Shown piece by piece: positions 35,882 through 47,119 of a stretch of DNA of 64,000 bases. How positions within the stretch are numbered: the stretch's first letter is position 1; every line of letters begins with the position of its first letter. The stretch covers positions 3,969,764 through 4,033,763 of the forward strand of contig JAQFVV010012496.1 of the NCBI GenBank assembly GCA_028023455.1, given 5' to 3'. This stretch comes from Epiperipatus broadwayi. Taxonomy: Eukaryota; Onychophora; Udeonychophora; Euonychophora; Peripatidae. Both the position numbers and the translations under genes were made by a program. The notes below the pieces were generated by a model. That model did no database searches and had not been told where the DNA came from. It saw only the letters and a program-made list of their open reading frames with translations.

Positions 35882-35985
35882 GGGAGTAATAGGGAGAAGA
35901 GAGGCTAGAGATCAGAGAAGATGAATCAAACGTGGAAAGACCTTGATTGAAAGTGATGATGATGATAATAAGATCTAAAGATTAA
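35882..35985 (+). mobile_element. RTE 3'-end fragment
   Basis: GAGAAGAGAGGCTAGAGATC and GTGATGATGATGATAAT resemble the RTE C-terminus and GAT-rich tail at 48800-48969 (GAGAAGAGAGGTTAGAGATT). It is about 100 bp and not coding. Confidence 0.5.
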
Positions 35986-36115
35986 TTTAGCATGAGCAAT
36001 CTGAATAAAAAAAGTAAGTTATGAAAATTGTTCTAAAATGTATGACAATTTGAAAACTTTCTTATGAAATAATTTGACATTCACATAATATTTAATTAAA
36101 ACAATTACTGCATTA

Positions 36116-36217
36116 GTCAAGCATTGGTGGTCGAGAGGTCAGCGACAGCTGTTTTACAAGCAGTTGTTCCGGGTTAGCGGGTTCACTTCCCGACTAATGC
36201 TATGACGTATGGGAAAA
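36116..36217 (+). mobile_element. Family E SINE with 18-bp TSD
   Basis: GCATTGGTGGTCGAGAGGTC, arm CTGT/GCAG with loop TTTACAA, GGGTTCACTTCCCGAC, TATGACGTATGGG, A run. AAAACAATTACTGCATTA occurs on both sides (36098-36115 and 36218-36235), the mark of LINE-driven target-primed insertion. Confidence 0.9.
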
Positions 36218-36302
36218 AAAACAATTACTGCATTACATTTATCATTTACAAGTTATTGTTAACAATAGAAGCATAAATTAAAACAATGTATTTAAGCTCA
36301 TA

Positions 36303-36412
36303 AATTTTTTTCCCCATATGTCATAGCATCGGCCGGGACGCGAACCCACAACCGTCTGCAACCAACTACTTGCTTGCAAGGCGGCTGCGATGACCTCTCA
36401 GCTAACAACGCT
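36303..36412 (-). mobile_element. Family E SINE, opposite orientation
   Basis: Minus strand: AGCGTTGTTAGCTGAGAGGT, CCGCCTTGCAAGCAAG, GGGTTCGCGTCCCGGCC, GATGCTATGACATATGGGG. It lies only 85 bp from the previous copy, tail to tail, so a transcript through both could form a hairpin. Confidence 0.8.
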
Positions 36413-37429
36413 TAAATATTTTGTTTATAAATGCAATCAATTTTCAAGTTTTGATGTATACAATTATAATTTTATTTACAGTAAAATAATAAAAATGATT
36501 TACTTTTTTAGAAATAAGTATTCCTCCTCTTCGCGATATCTGACTTCAAATATCAGTTGCCATATGTGTTTTTAGTATAAATATGTATAGATATTTTTAT
36601 ATACTGCATATATAGGTAAAAAATATATATATAAGTATATACTTGAATGTGCATATATGTCGTATATACACTGGGAGCTAAAAAAATAAAAAAAAACAGA
36701 TTTTTTTTTTTTTTTATGAATTTCTAATTTCATTATTATTCACTTATTTTACTTTTATCATTATTGGTAGTATTCGAATAGCTGACAACTGAAATGGCAC
36801 ATGATGGAAATTGTAGACATGAGAAAATTATTAGGACATATTTATGCCCAAAATTTTCTGCTGCTGAATTTTTTATTTTTAAAAAAGCATTATAATAAAT
36901 ACATATTATTTAATAACCATTAGAAACCACCAGTAACCACATAAACATTCACAATAAGGATAGTAATCAATATTTCTCACTGCTGTCAAGGCAACCTTCT
37001 CACCTTTTAATAGCAAGAATGGAAATCCATTCTTACTAATGGTCCATTGAATATATATGGACACTAAAATGTTATAGAAGTACATCTACATCTCTCTTAG
37101 TTCACATCCTTTATGCAAAGATTCACAATAGCGATCAATGTGCACCCACTATTTTGATTCACAATCGATTATTCACTATAATGATCGATCATATAAAAAC
37201 TTTAAAAATAATTTTTGGTGGCCATTTTGCAAGATTGGTGACATTATAGAATAGTTATTATTGATATGACATCCAAAAGCAAAATAAGGACTTTCATATT
37301 GAAATTATACAGTACAGAGTTTTTATTCATAATACACAGTACAATACATAATATTAGTACTGTATACAATATTTTGATTATAAATTTAAAATATTATTAA
37401 AGAACATAAATTAAGAAAAATTATTCACG

Positions 37430-38139
37430 TAGATTCACAACAAGCATGGGTGCAAAAATTGACAGTTATTAAAAATTTTAAATATAGGAATGATAAATAT
37501 AATATAGATAAAAGTACAGCTCAATTACAAAAGAATCAATTTATTAAATTATATAAAGATTATGGATATAATCCTAAAACTATTAAAAATATATTTTTTA
37601 ATTCTAAAACATCTAGTGGGTGATAATATTTCTGAGAAAAATAATGGTATTAATAATGGTAATAATGAATCAAATAAGAAATGGATTAGACTTTCATATT
37701 GTCCTAAGATATACACTACATTGAGATATAACAAAAATTATATTGAGATGGTTGTAAATATTGGCTGGTCAAACAGTAAAAATCTTGATCTATTAATAGG
37801 TAATTATAGGTTAAGAGAAGATATACGGGATAAAAAAGGAATTGTATATAAAATTACATGCAAAATTGTAAAATGATTTACTTTGGGCATACTGGCAAAC
37901 AATTAGAGGTAAGAGCCAAAGAACGTAATAATGCAATTAAGAGAAGAGATAATAAATATGCATTATATATTCATTACTTAAAAAAATGGCATAGAATAGA
38001 TGCTATAAAAATTATTAAATGTTTAAATTATGTCAAATATCCAAAAAGAAGGCAAATATATGAAACATATTATATTAAAAATAATTTAAATAATTGTATC
38101 AATATTTACAAGACTTCTATAAATTTGGTTAATAATTAG
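37430..38139 (+). mobile_element. Penelope-like retroelement relic: GIY-YIG endonuclease
   Basis: Two overlapping frames make one domain. 37562-37876 ends with LREDIRDKKGIVYKITCK, where GIVYKI is the GIY half of the motif. A frameshift near 37858-37875 moves to 37858-38139, which begins with MIYFGHTGKQLEVRAKERN, the YIG-like half (YFG) with the conserved Arg region, then a Lys-rich end. Penelope-like elements encode an RT followed by this nuclease, which nicks target DNA. Upstream sequence to about 37.43 kb is open in parts (FKYRNDKYNIDKSTAQL), but no RT motif is visible, so the copy is 5'-truncated. The frameshift makes it a pseudogene. Other GIY-YIG enzymes are less likely given the retroelement surroundings and the GIVYKITCK context. 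Confidence 0.75.
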
Positions 38140-38292
38140 TTAATTAAAAATGAATGGAAAATGATATATATATAATTGTAAAAAAATGCATGTAATTTAT
38201 TTTATTTATAATATTGTTATGATATCGTCAATTATTTTGTAATTATTGGATTTATATGTAGGTTTTGATTTATTTTAATGATTTATATTGGT

Positions 38293-38541
38293 TATTAAAC
38301 AGGCAAAACTCTCCATACAGTAGTGCCACCCTGTGCCTTGGCTCCTCACTGACGAAGGTCACAAGCCAGAAATTAGTCTGGGGATATTGCATGAGTAGGC
38401 ACTAGATGGGGATTTTCTGCACAAACCTTCTGGCATCCATTGATTACTCTGGTTGGCACAGGGTGGTACTACTGCATGGAGAGTTTTGCCTATTTAATAA
38501 CAGTTAAGTGCTAGCATAAGAGATGGTGATCATGTGATGAC
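38293..38541 (+). mobile_element. Family B hammerhead element with 10-bp TSD behind the Penelope relic
   Basis: 249 bp, flanked by TTATATTGGT at 38283-38292 and 38542-38551. The arms begin AAACAGGCAAAACTCTCCAT and end with the complement, then the usual AGTGCTAGCATAAGAGATGG...TCATGTGATG tail. It starts only 153 bp after the endonuclease stop codon. The duplication shows it is a separate insertion, not the Penelope element's own end. Confidence 0.8.
38343..38384 (+). ncRNA. Type I hammerhead ribozyme, family B
   Basis: Stem I TCCTCA with TGGGGA (6 pairs, one T-G wobble), core CTGACGA, stem II GGT/GCC (with a T-G pair) and loop CACAA on an A-A mismatch, GAAA, stem III ATTAGT (consensus ACTAGT with one change), C17. 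Cleavage is predicted after GUC, between 38378 and 38379. Confidence 0.7.
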
Positions 38542-38551
38542 TTATATTGGT

Positions 38552-40505
38552 ATTAGTTGTTTTAATTTTATTATTGAACACTAGATGGCATTATACATAG
38601 CACGATTTTATGTTTTTCAATTTCTTAGCCATTTTTCTAGTTTGTTATTATTAAGCTATTATTTTAAAGTTTAATAATAGTAATTATATATTTCTTTCAT
38701 TCTTAATTTAGTGGCATCCATTATATTTATATATTTGACTGTGAGCCATCTGATATACAAAAAAGAATTTCAAAGTGCTTCAGATTATGCTAAATCATGG
38801 ATATTACAGTAAGAAGATAAATATTTAAGAAATAACAAGGATAGGAAAAATAATTCTTCAATAAAAATGGCTTCAGAAAATGACAACCATTTGTATCTTC
38901 AAAATAAATGAAACTGATTTGCACTATTTAATATTATTTATTGTGAATTCAGAAAAATAAGTAAGAATGATTATTGTTTGGGAAATATAACCAGTTTATT
39001 AGTACTACTTTATGGAAGTTGTAATTTGACATTCAAACCATGTAATAATAAGAAAAACATAACCTCCCCAATTAAACAAATAGTATCTCTAAATGTGCTA
39101 AAACACAGGCATTTGTGAAGTTAATTCAAACTCAGTCACCTTACAAGAAAGGTAAAGTAAATTTGCCAGAAGTTACTCACCAACCTTTCAAGAATGACAA
39201 GCCATGACTTCTTCTTCCATAAATTCATTCATTCACTAACCCACTTTGAATAAATTTAAATATTCATTGCACACATTTTCCATTGTGCTCATTCAACTCA
39301 CTAGCTATGATTATTGGAAAACAAAACCTCGAAAGCACTCAGCCATTAATCCTATTATCTAAAATTACCTTCACCAATACCTGCATTTTAGCACATTTAG
39401 AAAATCTAACCATATAAATTATTGATGATGATGGAGGGTTCTAACAATTATTCAGAAGCATTCAATTTTTTTTTTGTGATGGATGAATGAAGATTTTTGG
39501 GCATACCGATTTTGATAGTGGTGAGAATTAATATAATCTTATTTGAATAAATAGTGTTATCAATGTATGGTACATCCATATTCGCCATTATAGGTAATGT
39601 TTTTAGTCATTATATAATGGTTATCTAGCCAGAGACAAAAAGTTATCAGCAGGTTACCACTGAATATATATATATATACATATATGTACGAAAACTGAAA
39701 CTTCAATTTATCACTGTATTTGAGTTTCTTTTTTTTTTTTACATATTGTATACGGTTTGCATTCATAATTTAGTTTATATATATGTGTGTGTGCACACAT
39801 ACATAGCAATAAGTATGTAAGTTAACCAAGTACAACTCAAAAGAGAGAAAGAAAAATAGAAGATTATAGATGAGATTCATATATTATATACTAGTTCTTT
39901 AAACCATTAAATTTGATATCTTCAATGCTATTTTCTTTTGAAGCTATTTTTTCCTGAACGATTTCAAAAATTTTTAAATTATAACTTTCCATTATATTCT
40001 ATCTTTAGCCATTTCTCCCAGCATCGCATAACTAGCTACAACATAAATAAGAAATTGATTTAGTCATGGTAAAGAGAGGGTTAATTATGCTGCTAGAATG
40101 TGTTAGTACGTATACTCTTTTTTAATATTTTTTTGCTATCAACAAAATCATAAGTTAATAAACATAAATAATTGTAATAAAATAAAATGAATTTAAATAT
40201 TACTCATACTAAAAGAAATCAATCGGAGTTATCCGAATAAAAAAATTACAAACAGTTATCAAATTATTAAAGTTAATAAGTAAGAGGGCAGCGGTTTGTT
40301 GTGAAACAAATTATAACGAAGCAATATTTTTCTATCCATTTTTTTTTTTTGTGTGTGTATTTCTTGATTTTAATTGTTGGTCAATAAACATATAATTTTG
40401 AGATCTATTGAAATAGATAAAGTAAATTTTGAAAATGGATAGCTGGAAAATGTTAAACGATATATTTTCTTTATATTTATAGCTTTACTCCTTTTTAGTT
40501 AGACA
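38552..40505. other. Mostly AT-rich; weak inverted repeat at 39092-39404
   Basis: AAATGTGCTAAAACACAGGC at 39092 pairs imperfectly with GCATTTTAGCACATTT ending at 39404, a diverged foldback. There is a (TA)n-type patch at 39665-39690. I recognise no gene. Confidence 0.5.
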
Positions 40506-40509
40506 AGGC

Positions 40510-40760
40510 ATACAGATAAACAATGATTCATTTTAAACCTTATTTAAACTTTTCAAATACAAACAATACAGGTTAGTAATTTCACAATGTTTTGAGTTGT
40601 ATTCTCCACTCTGCTTCAGGTGTTGCTGGCATGATATGCACATTGACAGTATTCGCTTAGAAGTCGAACTTGCAACTTTAGATTCTTGAATATCAAATTT
40701 AACGCAAACAACGCTCTAACCAACTGAGCTATTCTGTTAAAGGCTTATCTTTATTTATAT
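40510..40760 (-). mobile_element. Family D tRNA-derived SINE
   Basis: On the minus strand: AGAATAGCTCAGTTGGTTAG (A box), a long spacer, AAGTTCGACTTC (B box), then ACACCTGAAGCAGAGTGG and AACAATACAGGTTAG-type tail on the plus strand. It matches the heads at 51.0-51.1 kb (minus) and 51.3-51.4 kb (plus). The head resembles a tRNA with a GTTCGA T-arm. The body is element-specific. Confidence 0.7.
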
Positions 40761-40979
40761 CAAATAAGTATTAGGATATTATTTCACAAAATCTTACTCT
40801 ATGTATATATGAGCTAGCATTCCTATGATTTTATATAGCCTTCAAACTTGTATTGGTCTGGATTATATGACTTGAGGAACCAAATTAGTAGAAATTTACT
40901 AAACTCAATTTATCTAATACAAATATAAACTCAATTTTATAGTCAGTAGAGTCTCCTTCTTATTATTCCAAAACTTTAT

Positions 40980-41582
40980 TAACAGAATATATGTATGTTT
41001 ACATTTGATACATTGATAAATAATACAAGGTTATATGTGACAAAAGGAATAAGGCATGAAATTATTGAATTACAATAAAAGGGTATAAAACCCAAAATTC
41101 AGTAGGAACTTAGGAAACAAAATAAGATTACATTTGACAGAAGGTGTACATTTAATGTCAATAAATGATAAGTATTGCTAAATAGGTAATCAATACATTA
41201 TAAAAGGGTGGACTGGAATCAGTTATATTAATACACAAGTATGTATGTATAACCCACTTGCATTTGAGATATTGATGAAATAATACAAGAGTACTTTTAA
41301 CAAAGATATACACTCAATGTCTATCACAGAGCTAGAGCTGATTTAATAAGTCAAGATTACATTTGTGGTACAAACAATGGTCATATCATATATTTTCCTC
41401 ATGTCTGCTCTAAATGAGTTTCCAAAGATGTCTAATATAAGCTAGTATCACAAGAATTATACGCACACTGTATCATTGATTAATACATGATAAGAAAATG
41501 AACAAAACATGAAACAGTGTGAAATAACCAAAATAAATCGAAACATTGAATAGTGTTTATATAATTATTAGTAAGGTTGTGA
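40980..41582 (-). other. Probable 3' UTR of the 42-kb LINE
   Basis: Downstream of the LINE stop, with short imperfect direct repeats (ACATTTGATACATTGATAAA at 41000 and GCATTTGAGATATTGATGAA at 41261). I see no clear poly(A) or duplication marking the end. Confidence 0.35.
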
Positions 41583-44036
41583 CTATTTAGGGAAACTGAA
41601 AGGTAACCAGGTCAGTTCAAACAAAAATTTAGACGACAAAGTTCTGTCTTTATCTTTAAGTTTCTTTAGCATTTGTAGAAAGAAAATATCTACATCTGGC
41701 TGTGGTACAGTGAATAGTCTTTTACACCTAGACAGCCACACAGAATAGGTCAAGAAAGTAGATAATCTAATAGTAGGAATGTCTCTAGTAGCTACGCAGT
41801 CCTTGATGGACATAATTTTGTAAAAGTCTACTCTGCAGTTCTTGTAAATGATCAATTTAATCTTGCCAAGTCCATTGCATGAGCAGATTATATGCTCAAA
41901 GGTCTCATTCTGTCAGTGGCAATTTACACAGAGTGGATCAATGGAACTAATCTGTCTCCTGTAATTTAGGAACCAACTAGTCAGCATAGCCTGGAGATTT
42001 ATTTTGACTAGGTAGTCTAAAAATTTAGGCTCCAAAGCCCAGAATTTGAATAAGTTTATCAGCTTCTGATTGGTTATTCTAAGTGTTGGCTTACTAGTGC
42101 TAACTTGTGGGTTAATAAGCTGATTAGCTTCCCACAGAGACAGCTTGGACTTGAATGCATTGTTTGACATGTTGTAATGAACATTAATGTCAAACAGCAG
42201 GATGTCAAGCCAACAACTAATAGCAGGAGGAGGCCTGTCTGTAGTTGGAACTATGTTGGCAATCTGCATATGCCCATATTTCTGTATTAGGTTAAAGACA
42301 AGTGTATGTGCTTTTTGAAAGCTAATTGCTGGAATGGAGTGAAGTGACATTCCATTTTGTCTCCAATGCTGTTGCATTTTAGCAATGCTAATGGAAGACA
42401 ATCGACCATTCCAGAACAGCTTAGCACATAATGAATTGATCTTGTTAATAAAGGTTTTCGAGGCTGTTATAATTGGAAGATAATAGATTTTTGCCATTAC
42501 CTTCATATTGAGTAAGGCAACCTTTCCATGAAGTGACAGATATACTTTGGAGAGTGTTTTTATAGTCTGACTAGCAGAGTGCAGAATTGACTGTTAAATC
42601 TCCTCGGACATTGCAGATTGCATTTTATGGATGGAGAATCCCAGGAATCTTTGTGGCTCAGCAAGATAGCTAGATGTGATTTTTTTTCCGGATAGAATTT
42701 TCCATGTAGATGACTTGCTTGGATTGATTTAAAGCTGAAGTGCTGAGGTGAAGTTGTTTACTATTTGGCATAATGTATTTAAGTATTTTCTGGATGGCAA
42801 GATGACCAGCACGTCATCCATGTAGGCTATTGAGCTAATAGATCTTCTGAGTCATGGTGCATAGACACCCAGAATCCTATTATTAATGTCTACTAGCAAA
42901 GGATTAATATATGTTATAAATAAGAGGGCACTGAGAGGAGAGCCTTGTGGGATCGATACGTTTGGGCTAAAACTGTCTGCATAAGATCCATTGAGAGAAA
43001 TAAAGATCTGCCAGTTATGCAGCAGATTATCCAATATTTGAATAATTTCTGTTGATATTCTCAGCTCTTTAAGATGGTTTAATAATATGCCAATATTGAC
43101 TGAGTCAAATGCTTGAGTGATATCTAGTGGGACTGCGATTGGCTTGGAAAGTCTCTTAATGCGTATGAAATTAAAAAGAATCTTAACTTCACCAATCACT
43201 GTCAGCACAGATGAGCCCTTTTTGGAATATTGAGAATGAGATATGTGGTCCAGTATTTTACACTGGATTTTCTTTTTAATGACACCTTCATTAATTTTAA
43301 TTAGAATCAATGACATTGAAATGGGTCTGATGTTTTTAATATCTGTCGGGTCCTTGTTCTTTTTAAGAAATGGGACAAGTGAAACAGGGTAGAGATCATT
43401 GATCACTCTCTGCTGTTTTGCAAGGTGGTTGATCATATTTAATATGATTGGAATAGAAAAGTAACTCAGATGAGCCAATAGGAATTTCGAAATGGCATGC
43501 ATGCCAGGGTGCACACTATCAGGCAGATGTGACAGTCTGTCTTTGATGTCATCTGCAGTGATGCCATGTTCCTGCCTGTCATCCAAGCCTTTCCATCCGC
43601 AATGTTCATCTAGCAAATTCTTCTAAAGTAATTGTTTAAAGTAGGAAGCAATATGAATGACCATTTGTTGGCCAGAGACCTTTGCACCATTGATATCTAG
43701 TACTGAAGGTACTTCTTGTTTTCTCTTGGCTCCCAGTGCCCATCTTAGATATCCTCTGGTCCAGCAGTGCTGAGCAGCAAGATATATCTTTGCCCTTTTT
43801 GCGGCAATATATTCAGCAAGTGCAACCTGTTTTGTCCTATACTGGGCTTTTAGGGTGATGAGGTTGTCAATGGAAGATTGATCAGTAGAGAAATTTTTTA
43901 TTTTATTATTAATATCCTCCAGATCAGTCATTAATGAAATTGGGCCTTTTAGTCTGTGTATGTGAAAGCTTATGAGTGATTGTAGGATGTGAATGAATGC
44001 AAACCATGGGGCATCACAAATACATATTTGTTGCAT
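41583..44036 (-). mobile_element. Non-LTR retrotransposon ORF2, five stops in one frame
   Basis: One reading frame runs from 44036 down to 41583 with no frameshift but five stop codons. Four open pieces remain: 43623-44036 (linker with CWTRGYLRWALGAKRK), 42852-43616 (RT fingers and palm with LDITQAFDSV and PQGSPLSALLF), a middle part with the catalytic IAYMDDVLVI near 42798-42827, and 41913-42506 plus 41583-41855 (C-terminal domain, CVNCH then ETFEHIICSC, a CCHC-type zinc knuckle). The N-terminal apurinic endonuclease is missing, since a stop lies directly upstream of 44036, so the copy is 5'-truncated. The order RT then C-terminal CCHC fits L1/Tx1- or Jockey-type LINEs. I do not assign a clade. 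Confidence 0.85.
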
Positions 44037-44615
44037 TTATACCATTACAGTATATAACATAAAAGAATATTTGTTGCTTTTTTTAAATCCTAAAAATGTT
44101 CAGATGACTTGCAGGGCCCATAATGACAGAAACATAAACAAAAGAAAAGGCATTAATAGCATAGACTTAATGATAAACAGACAATCTAATAGCATTCACT
44201 TGGGAGCATTTTGGAAAATGCACACTTAAATGTATAGTTGCATATTTTCATGAAAGAAATACAAGTACCATTTTAGGAGGTTGTCTTTAATATTTTCAAT
44301 GCTTTCCTTGAATATTTGAACTTTTATTGCGTTTAATTTATTAATATGTAGGAAATACGATACTGCCATTTTCTGATTTCTTTCTATATGCAACAACGTA
44401 TGAAAATATAATTTATTTATTTTTTAGCTTTTCTCTCCGATTTTCTGGAGTGAGAATGGCCATACATGTTAATGATTAGATACTAATGATGACAGATTAC
44501 AAATAAAAATATTAAAGGGGATTTGAATCTAGACTTTCAAGTTCTCTTCAGTCATCCATTCCATCTTATACAACCGATACACGTGATCACATACATGCGA
44601 AAAATAAATGATCCC

Positions 44616-44648
44616 CAATATATGCTGAAACAGCACTCATCAGTTGGT
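44616..44648 (-). ncRNA. Decayed hammerhead, family A
   Basis: ACCAA, CTGATGA and GTGC are present, but a deletion has removed the CGAAATACG segment (GTGCTGTTTCAGCATATATTGG). Without GAAA it cannot be active. Confidence 0.6.
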
Positions 44649-44776
44649 CTGGATCATTATCTACCGCACACCCATATATATAATCAGTGCTCGGTTTATA
44701 TTAAAATAGCAAATCTTCAAACTTTAATATAAACTGAGTAGTGATTATATATGTATGTGAGAGATGATTGATCCAG

Positions 44777-44820
44777 ACCGACTGATGAGTGCTGGTTCTG
44801 CACGAAATACATATACTGAA
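44777..44820 (+). ncRNA. Hammerhead ribozyme, family A, canonical core
   Basis: CTGATGA, stem II GTGC/GCAC (four Watson-Crick pairs including G10.1-C11.1), loop TGGTTCT, GAAA, ATACATAT, A17. The central fold is textbook, but stem I is damaged: ACCGA faces CTGAA instead of TTGGT. Cleavage would need another partner for stem I. Confidence 0.65.
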
Positions 44821-45299
44821 GATCATTCTTCTTTTTCGCGTGTACGTTGTCATGTGTATCGGTTATATAAAATGGAGTGGATCGCTGAAGGGAGCTTCAA
44901 AGTTTGGGTTCAAATCCCCTCTAATTACATCTACTTTAAAGTATAAATATTATACAGGTATATAAATATTAAATAAAAATATAGTCGTCCCCCCCAATTT
45001 AATTTTGCAAAAAGTAATTTATGTACATGTGTGGACATACAGACAAACTTTTTACAAAATTCGATTGGAAAAAGTCATAGCTATATATTGCTGGCAAATC
45101 TTCAAAATACTTATGTTATAAATTAAAATTTTATTTTCTTAATTATTTTACACTTACTTTGTTAATATATATACAATTTTGTAGATGTGAAAAGGTATTG
45201 GCAGGAATAAACTACTAAACATCGCATGATCGCCGTTTCTTATGCCTATGCAAGCTGTTAGAGCAATGTGACGCGATGCGATGAACTATAGCTTCTCCT

Positions 45300-46245
45300 T
45301 TCTCAGAGTCAGGAATCTCTCAGCCACTAGTCCCGAGAAACCGGTTACCCACCTTACCTTTCCTTTCCATTTCCCACCCTAAGTTTTTCCCATATTCTTC
45401 TCTATCCTGCTCCATCAATTCTATGACCTTTAAATCTAAATCCCCCTTATCTTTTTCCAACCCAACATAAAAACCAAGAATCCACTTTCTGTATAATCAC
45501 TTTGTTTATATTTATTCTCCCACAACTTCATTATCTGCACCCTTTCTGCTTGTAAGCATTTACATTTAATTAACAGATGCCTAATATTTTCTATGCTTTC
45601 CTTACGTAACTTGCAGACTAAACTACCCCCCCCCCATTTACGTGCATATTTCCTTGTTGTTAAAGATCCTATTTAAGCCTTAAACATTAAACTACTTTCT
45701 TTGCTAGTATCATAAATTAACTCATACCCACTATTCTGTTTACTTCTATATATATTTAAACTCTTTTTACTTTCCATAATAGTTCTCCATCTATCCAACT
45801 CCCTATTTTTTATTAATACATCTATTATTCTATCCCATTCATTGCCACTATAACACTCTTTAATTTTCCTAACACAATCACCCCACTTTTTGTATAAGTA
45901 TACTGACATAAAGTTTTTATGCAAATCTTCTCCATACCATACTACACTTCCCACTCACCTTGTTACCTGTACTTTACTCATATGCAATTAAATACTATTT
46001 TGGCTATTCTCTTATTATCCATAAATTGTAATCTACTGAACATTTTCACTTTACTTTTTGCATCTATCATATAAAAACTTGACCATCCCATTTCTTTTTA
46101 AATTGCCTTCTTTGGCCATCCATGCACCTGCATCTAATGCATGTCTTTCTACTCCTTTGTTAACACATAGTGCATCATTACCATATGTTAACCCTGTTAC
46201 TGCAAATCTGTTAATTTCTTATCAGTCCCTGTCTTTTCTTTGTTT
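45300..46245 (-). mobile_element. LINE C-terminal fragment, copy 1
   Basis: On the minus strand, RLQFMDNKRI, then FMSVYLYKKWGDCVRKIKEC (inside the 93-codon frame 45673-45954) and, after a frameshift, a zinc-knuckle-like CKLRKESIENIRHLLIKCKC near 45540-45620. This is the region after the RT in a LINE. It is collinear with the copy at 62.28-63.42 kb, including the non-coding end (CAGGAATCTCTCAGCCACTA). Stops and shifts throughout show it is dead. Clade not assigned. Confidence 0.7.
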
Positions 46246-46249
46246 CATT

Positions 46250-46385
46250 TACCAAGTGCAAGCTTATAGTAATCAATGTATGCAAAAAAGTTTGTGCATA
46301 AAATTCTGATCTAGTGCCTACTCATCCAATATTCCCAGACTAGTTTCTAGCTTATGGCTTTCATCAGTGACAATGAGCATTTGAC
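46250..46385 (-). repeat. Family B fragment
   Basis: AGTAATCAATGTATGCAAAA, TTTGTGCATAAAATTCTGAT, CTAGTGCCTACTCATCCAAT, then the hammerhead. It abuts the LINE fragment and lacks both outer ends. Confidence 0.7.
46332..46373 (-). ncRNA. Type I hammerhead ribozyme, family B
   Basis: Minus strand: TTGTCA with TGGGAA (5 of 6 pairs), core CTGATGA, stem II AGC/GCT with loop CATAA on an A-A mismatch, GAAA, ACTAGT, C17. Against the 38.3-kb copy the outer stem II pair changes from G-C to A-T, a compensatory exchange. Confidence 0.65.
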
Positions 46386-46814
46386 ATGAAATTATATTTC
46401 ACAACAAACTAAAAAGCTAAAAAAATTATGTATATATCTATATTAGAAATGTTTCCTGTCCAATTATGTAAAGTGTCTTATTGGTGCAAAGGATTCATGA
46501 AAGATTATCATCAAGTTCCAAATATGAAGCTACTAATATCAAATTTAGTATTATTTTATTGTCTAATTACCTTCAAGTCCTTTTAAACAAGTCATATGGA
46601 TATTTTATTAATATAATAACATATTTATAATCTCAAGTAATGCATATGTAATAATACCAGAATATCAATTATGAAAACTATATGTTATTATATAACAAAC
46701 AGTATCAGTTAAGTTAAAATTAATGAATTATTTACATTTTAGTCCAGTTAGCTTTATCAGATATACCATGAATATTTTACATCATGCATCCAATAGGTTA
46801 ATATATATATATAT

Positions 46815-47119
46815 GAAAAACAAAAACAAGTTGTATATACATAAACTTGCTATCGCTTGTATTTATGATCAATAGATGGAGCTTTACCAAGACCTCCAAA
46901 CAAGCGTATTTTTGTTTACATAAACGTCAGAGTCAGAATTCACTGTCTCTTTTGTTGGATCCATCCTCAGATCTAGCTGATTTGCTATCATCAGTGAAAT
47001 CAGCTGATCTGAGGGTGGAGCCAACGAAAGAGTGAATTCTGACTCTGACGTTTATGTAAACAAAAATACGCTTGTTTGAAGGTCTTGGTAAAGCTCCATC
47101 TATTGATATATATATCCAT
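46815..47119. mobile_element. Foldback derived from family R, with long flanking duplication
   Basis: Left arm: AAACTTGCTATCGCTTGTAT, GATGGAGCTTTACCAAGACC, CAAGCGTATTTTTGTTTACA, TAAACGTCAGAGTC. Right arm is the complement. Each segment aligns in order with the 406-bp unit (AAACTTGCTAACGCTTGTAT, GATGGCGTTTCTACC, CATAAACGTCAGAGTAGC). The centre TTTGCTATCATCAGTGAAAT is the hammerhead region, but GAAA has been lost. ATCCAATAGGTTAATATATA flanks both sides (46788 and 47120). Confidence 0.8.

Larger units (their letters stand above)
44515..44945. mobile_element. Family A foldback, two inverted arms
   Basis: Left arm GGGGATTTGAATCTAGACTT, CCGATACACGTGATCAC; right arm its complement, ending GGGTTCAAATCCCCTCTAAT. 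The arms meet in the middle near 44710 at AAACTTTAA. The B-box-like GGTTCAAATCC at the ends suggests a tRNA-derived end, but no A box is convincing. Confidence 0.75.

Noticed and set aside
41583-44036. Alternative genetic code to explain the in-frame stops of the LINE
   Set aside because: All three stop codons occur in the frame, and other repeats show plain C-to-T decay, so mutation is the simpler explanation.
43993-44229. A 78-codon plus-strand frame
   Set aside because: It is partly antisense to the LINE ORF2 start and matches nothing.
46058-46309. An 83-codon plus-strand frame
   Set aside because: It is antisense to the LINE fragment and the family B repeat, with no protein feature.
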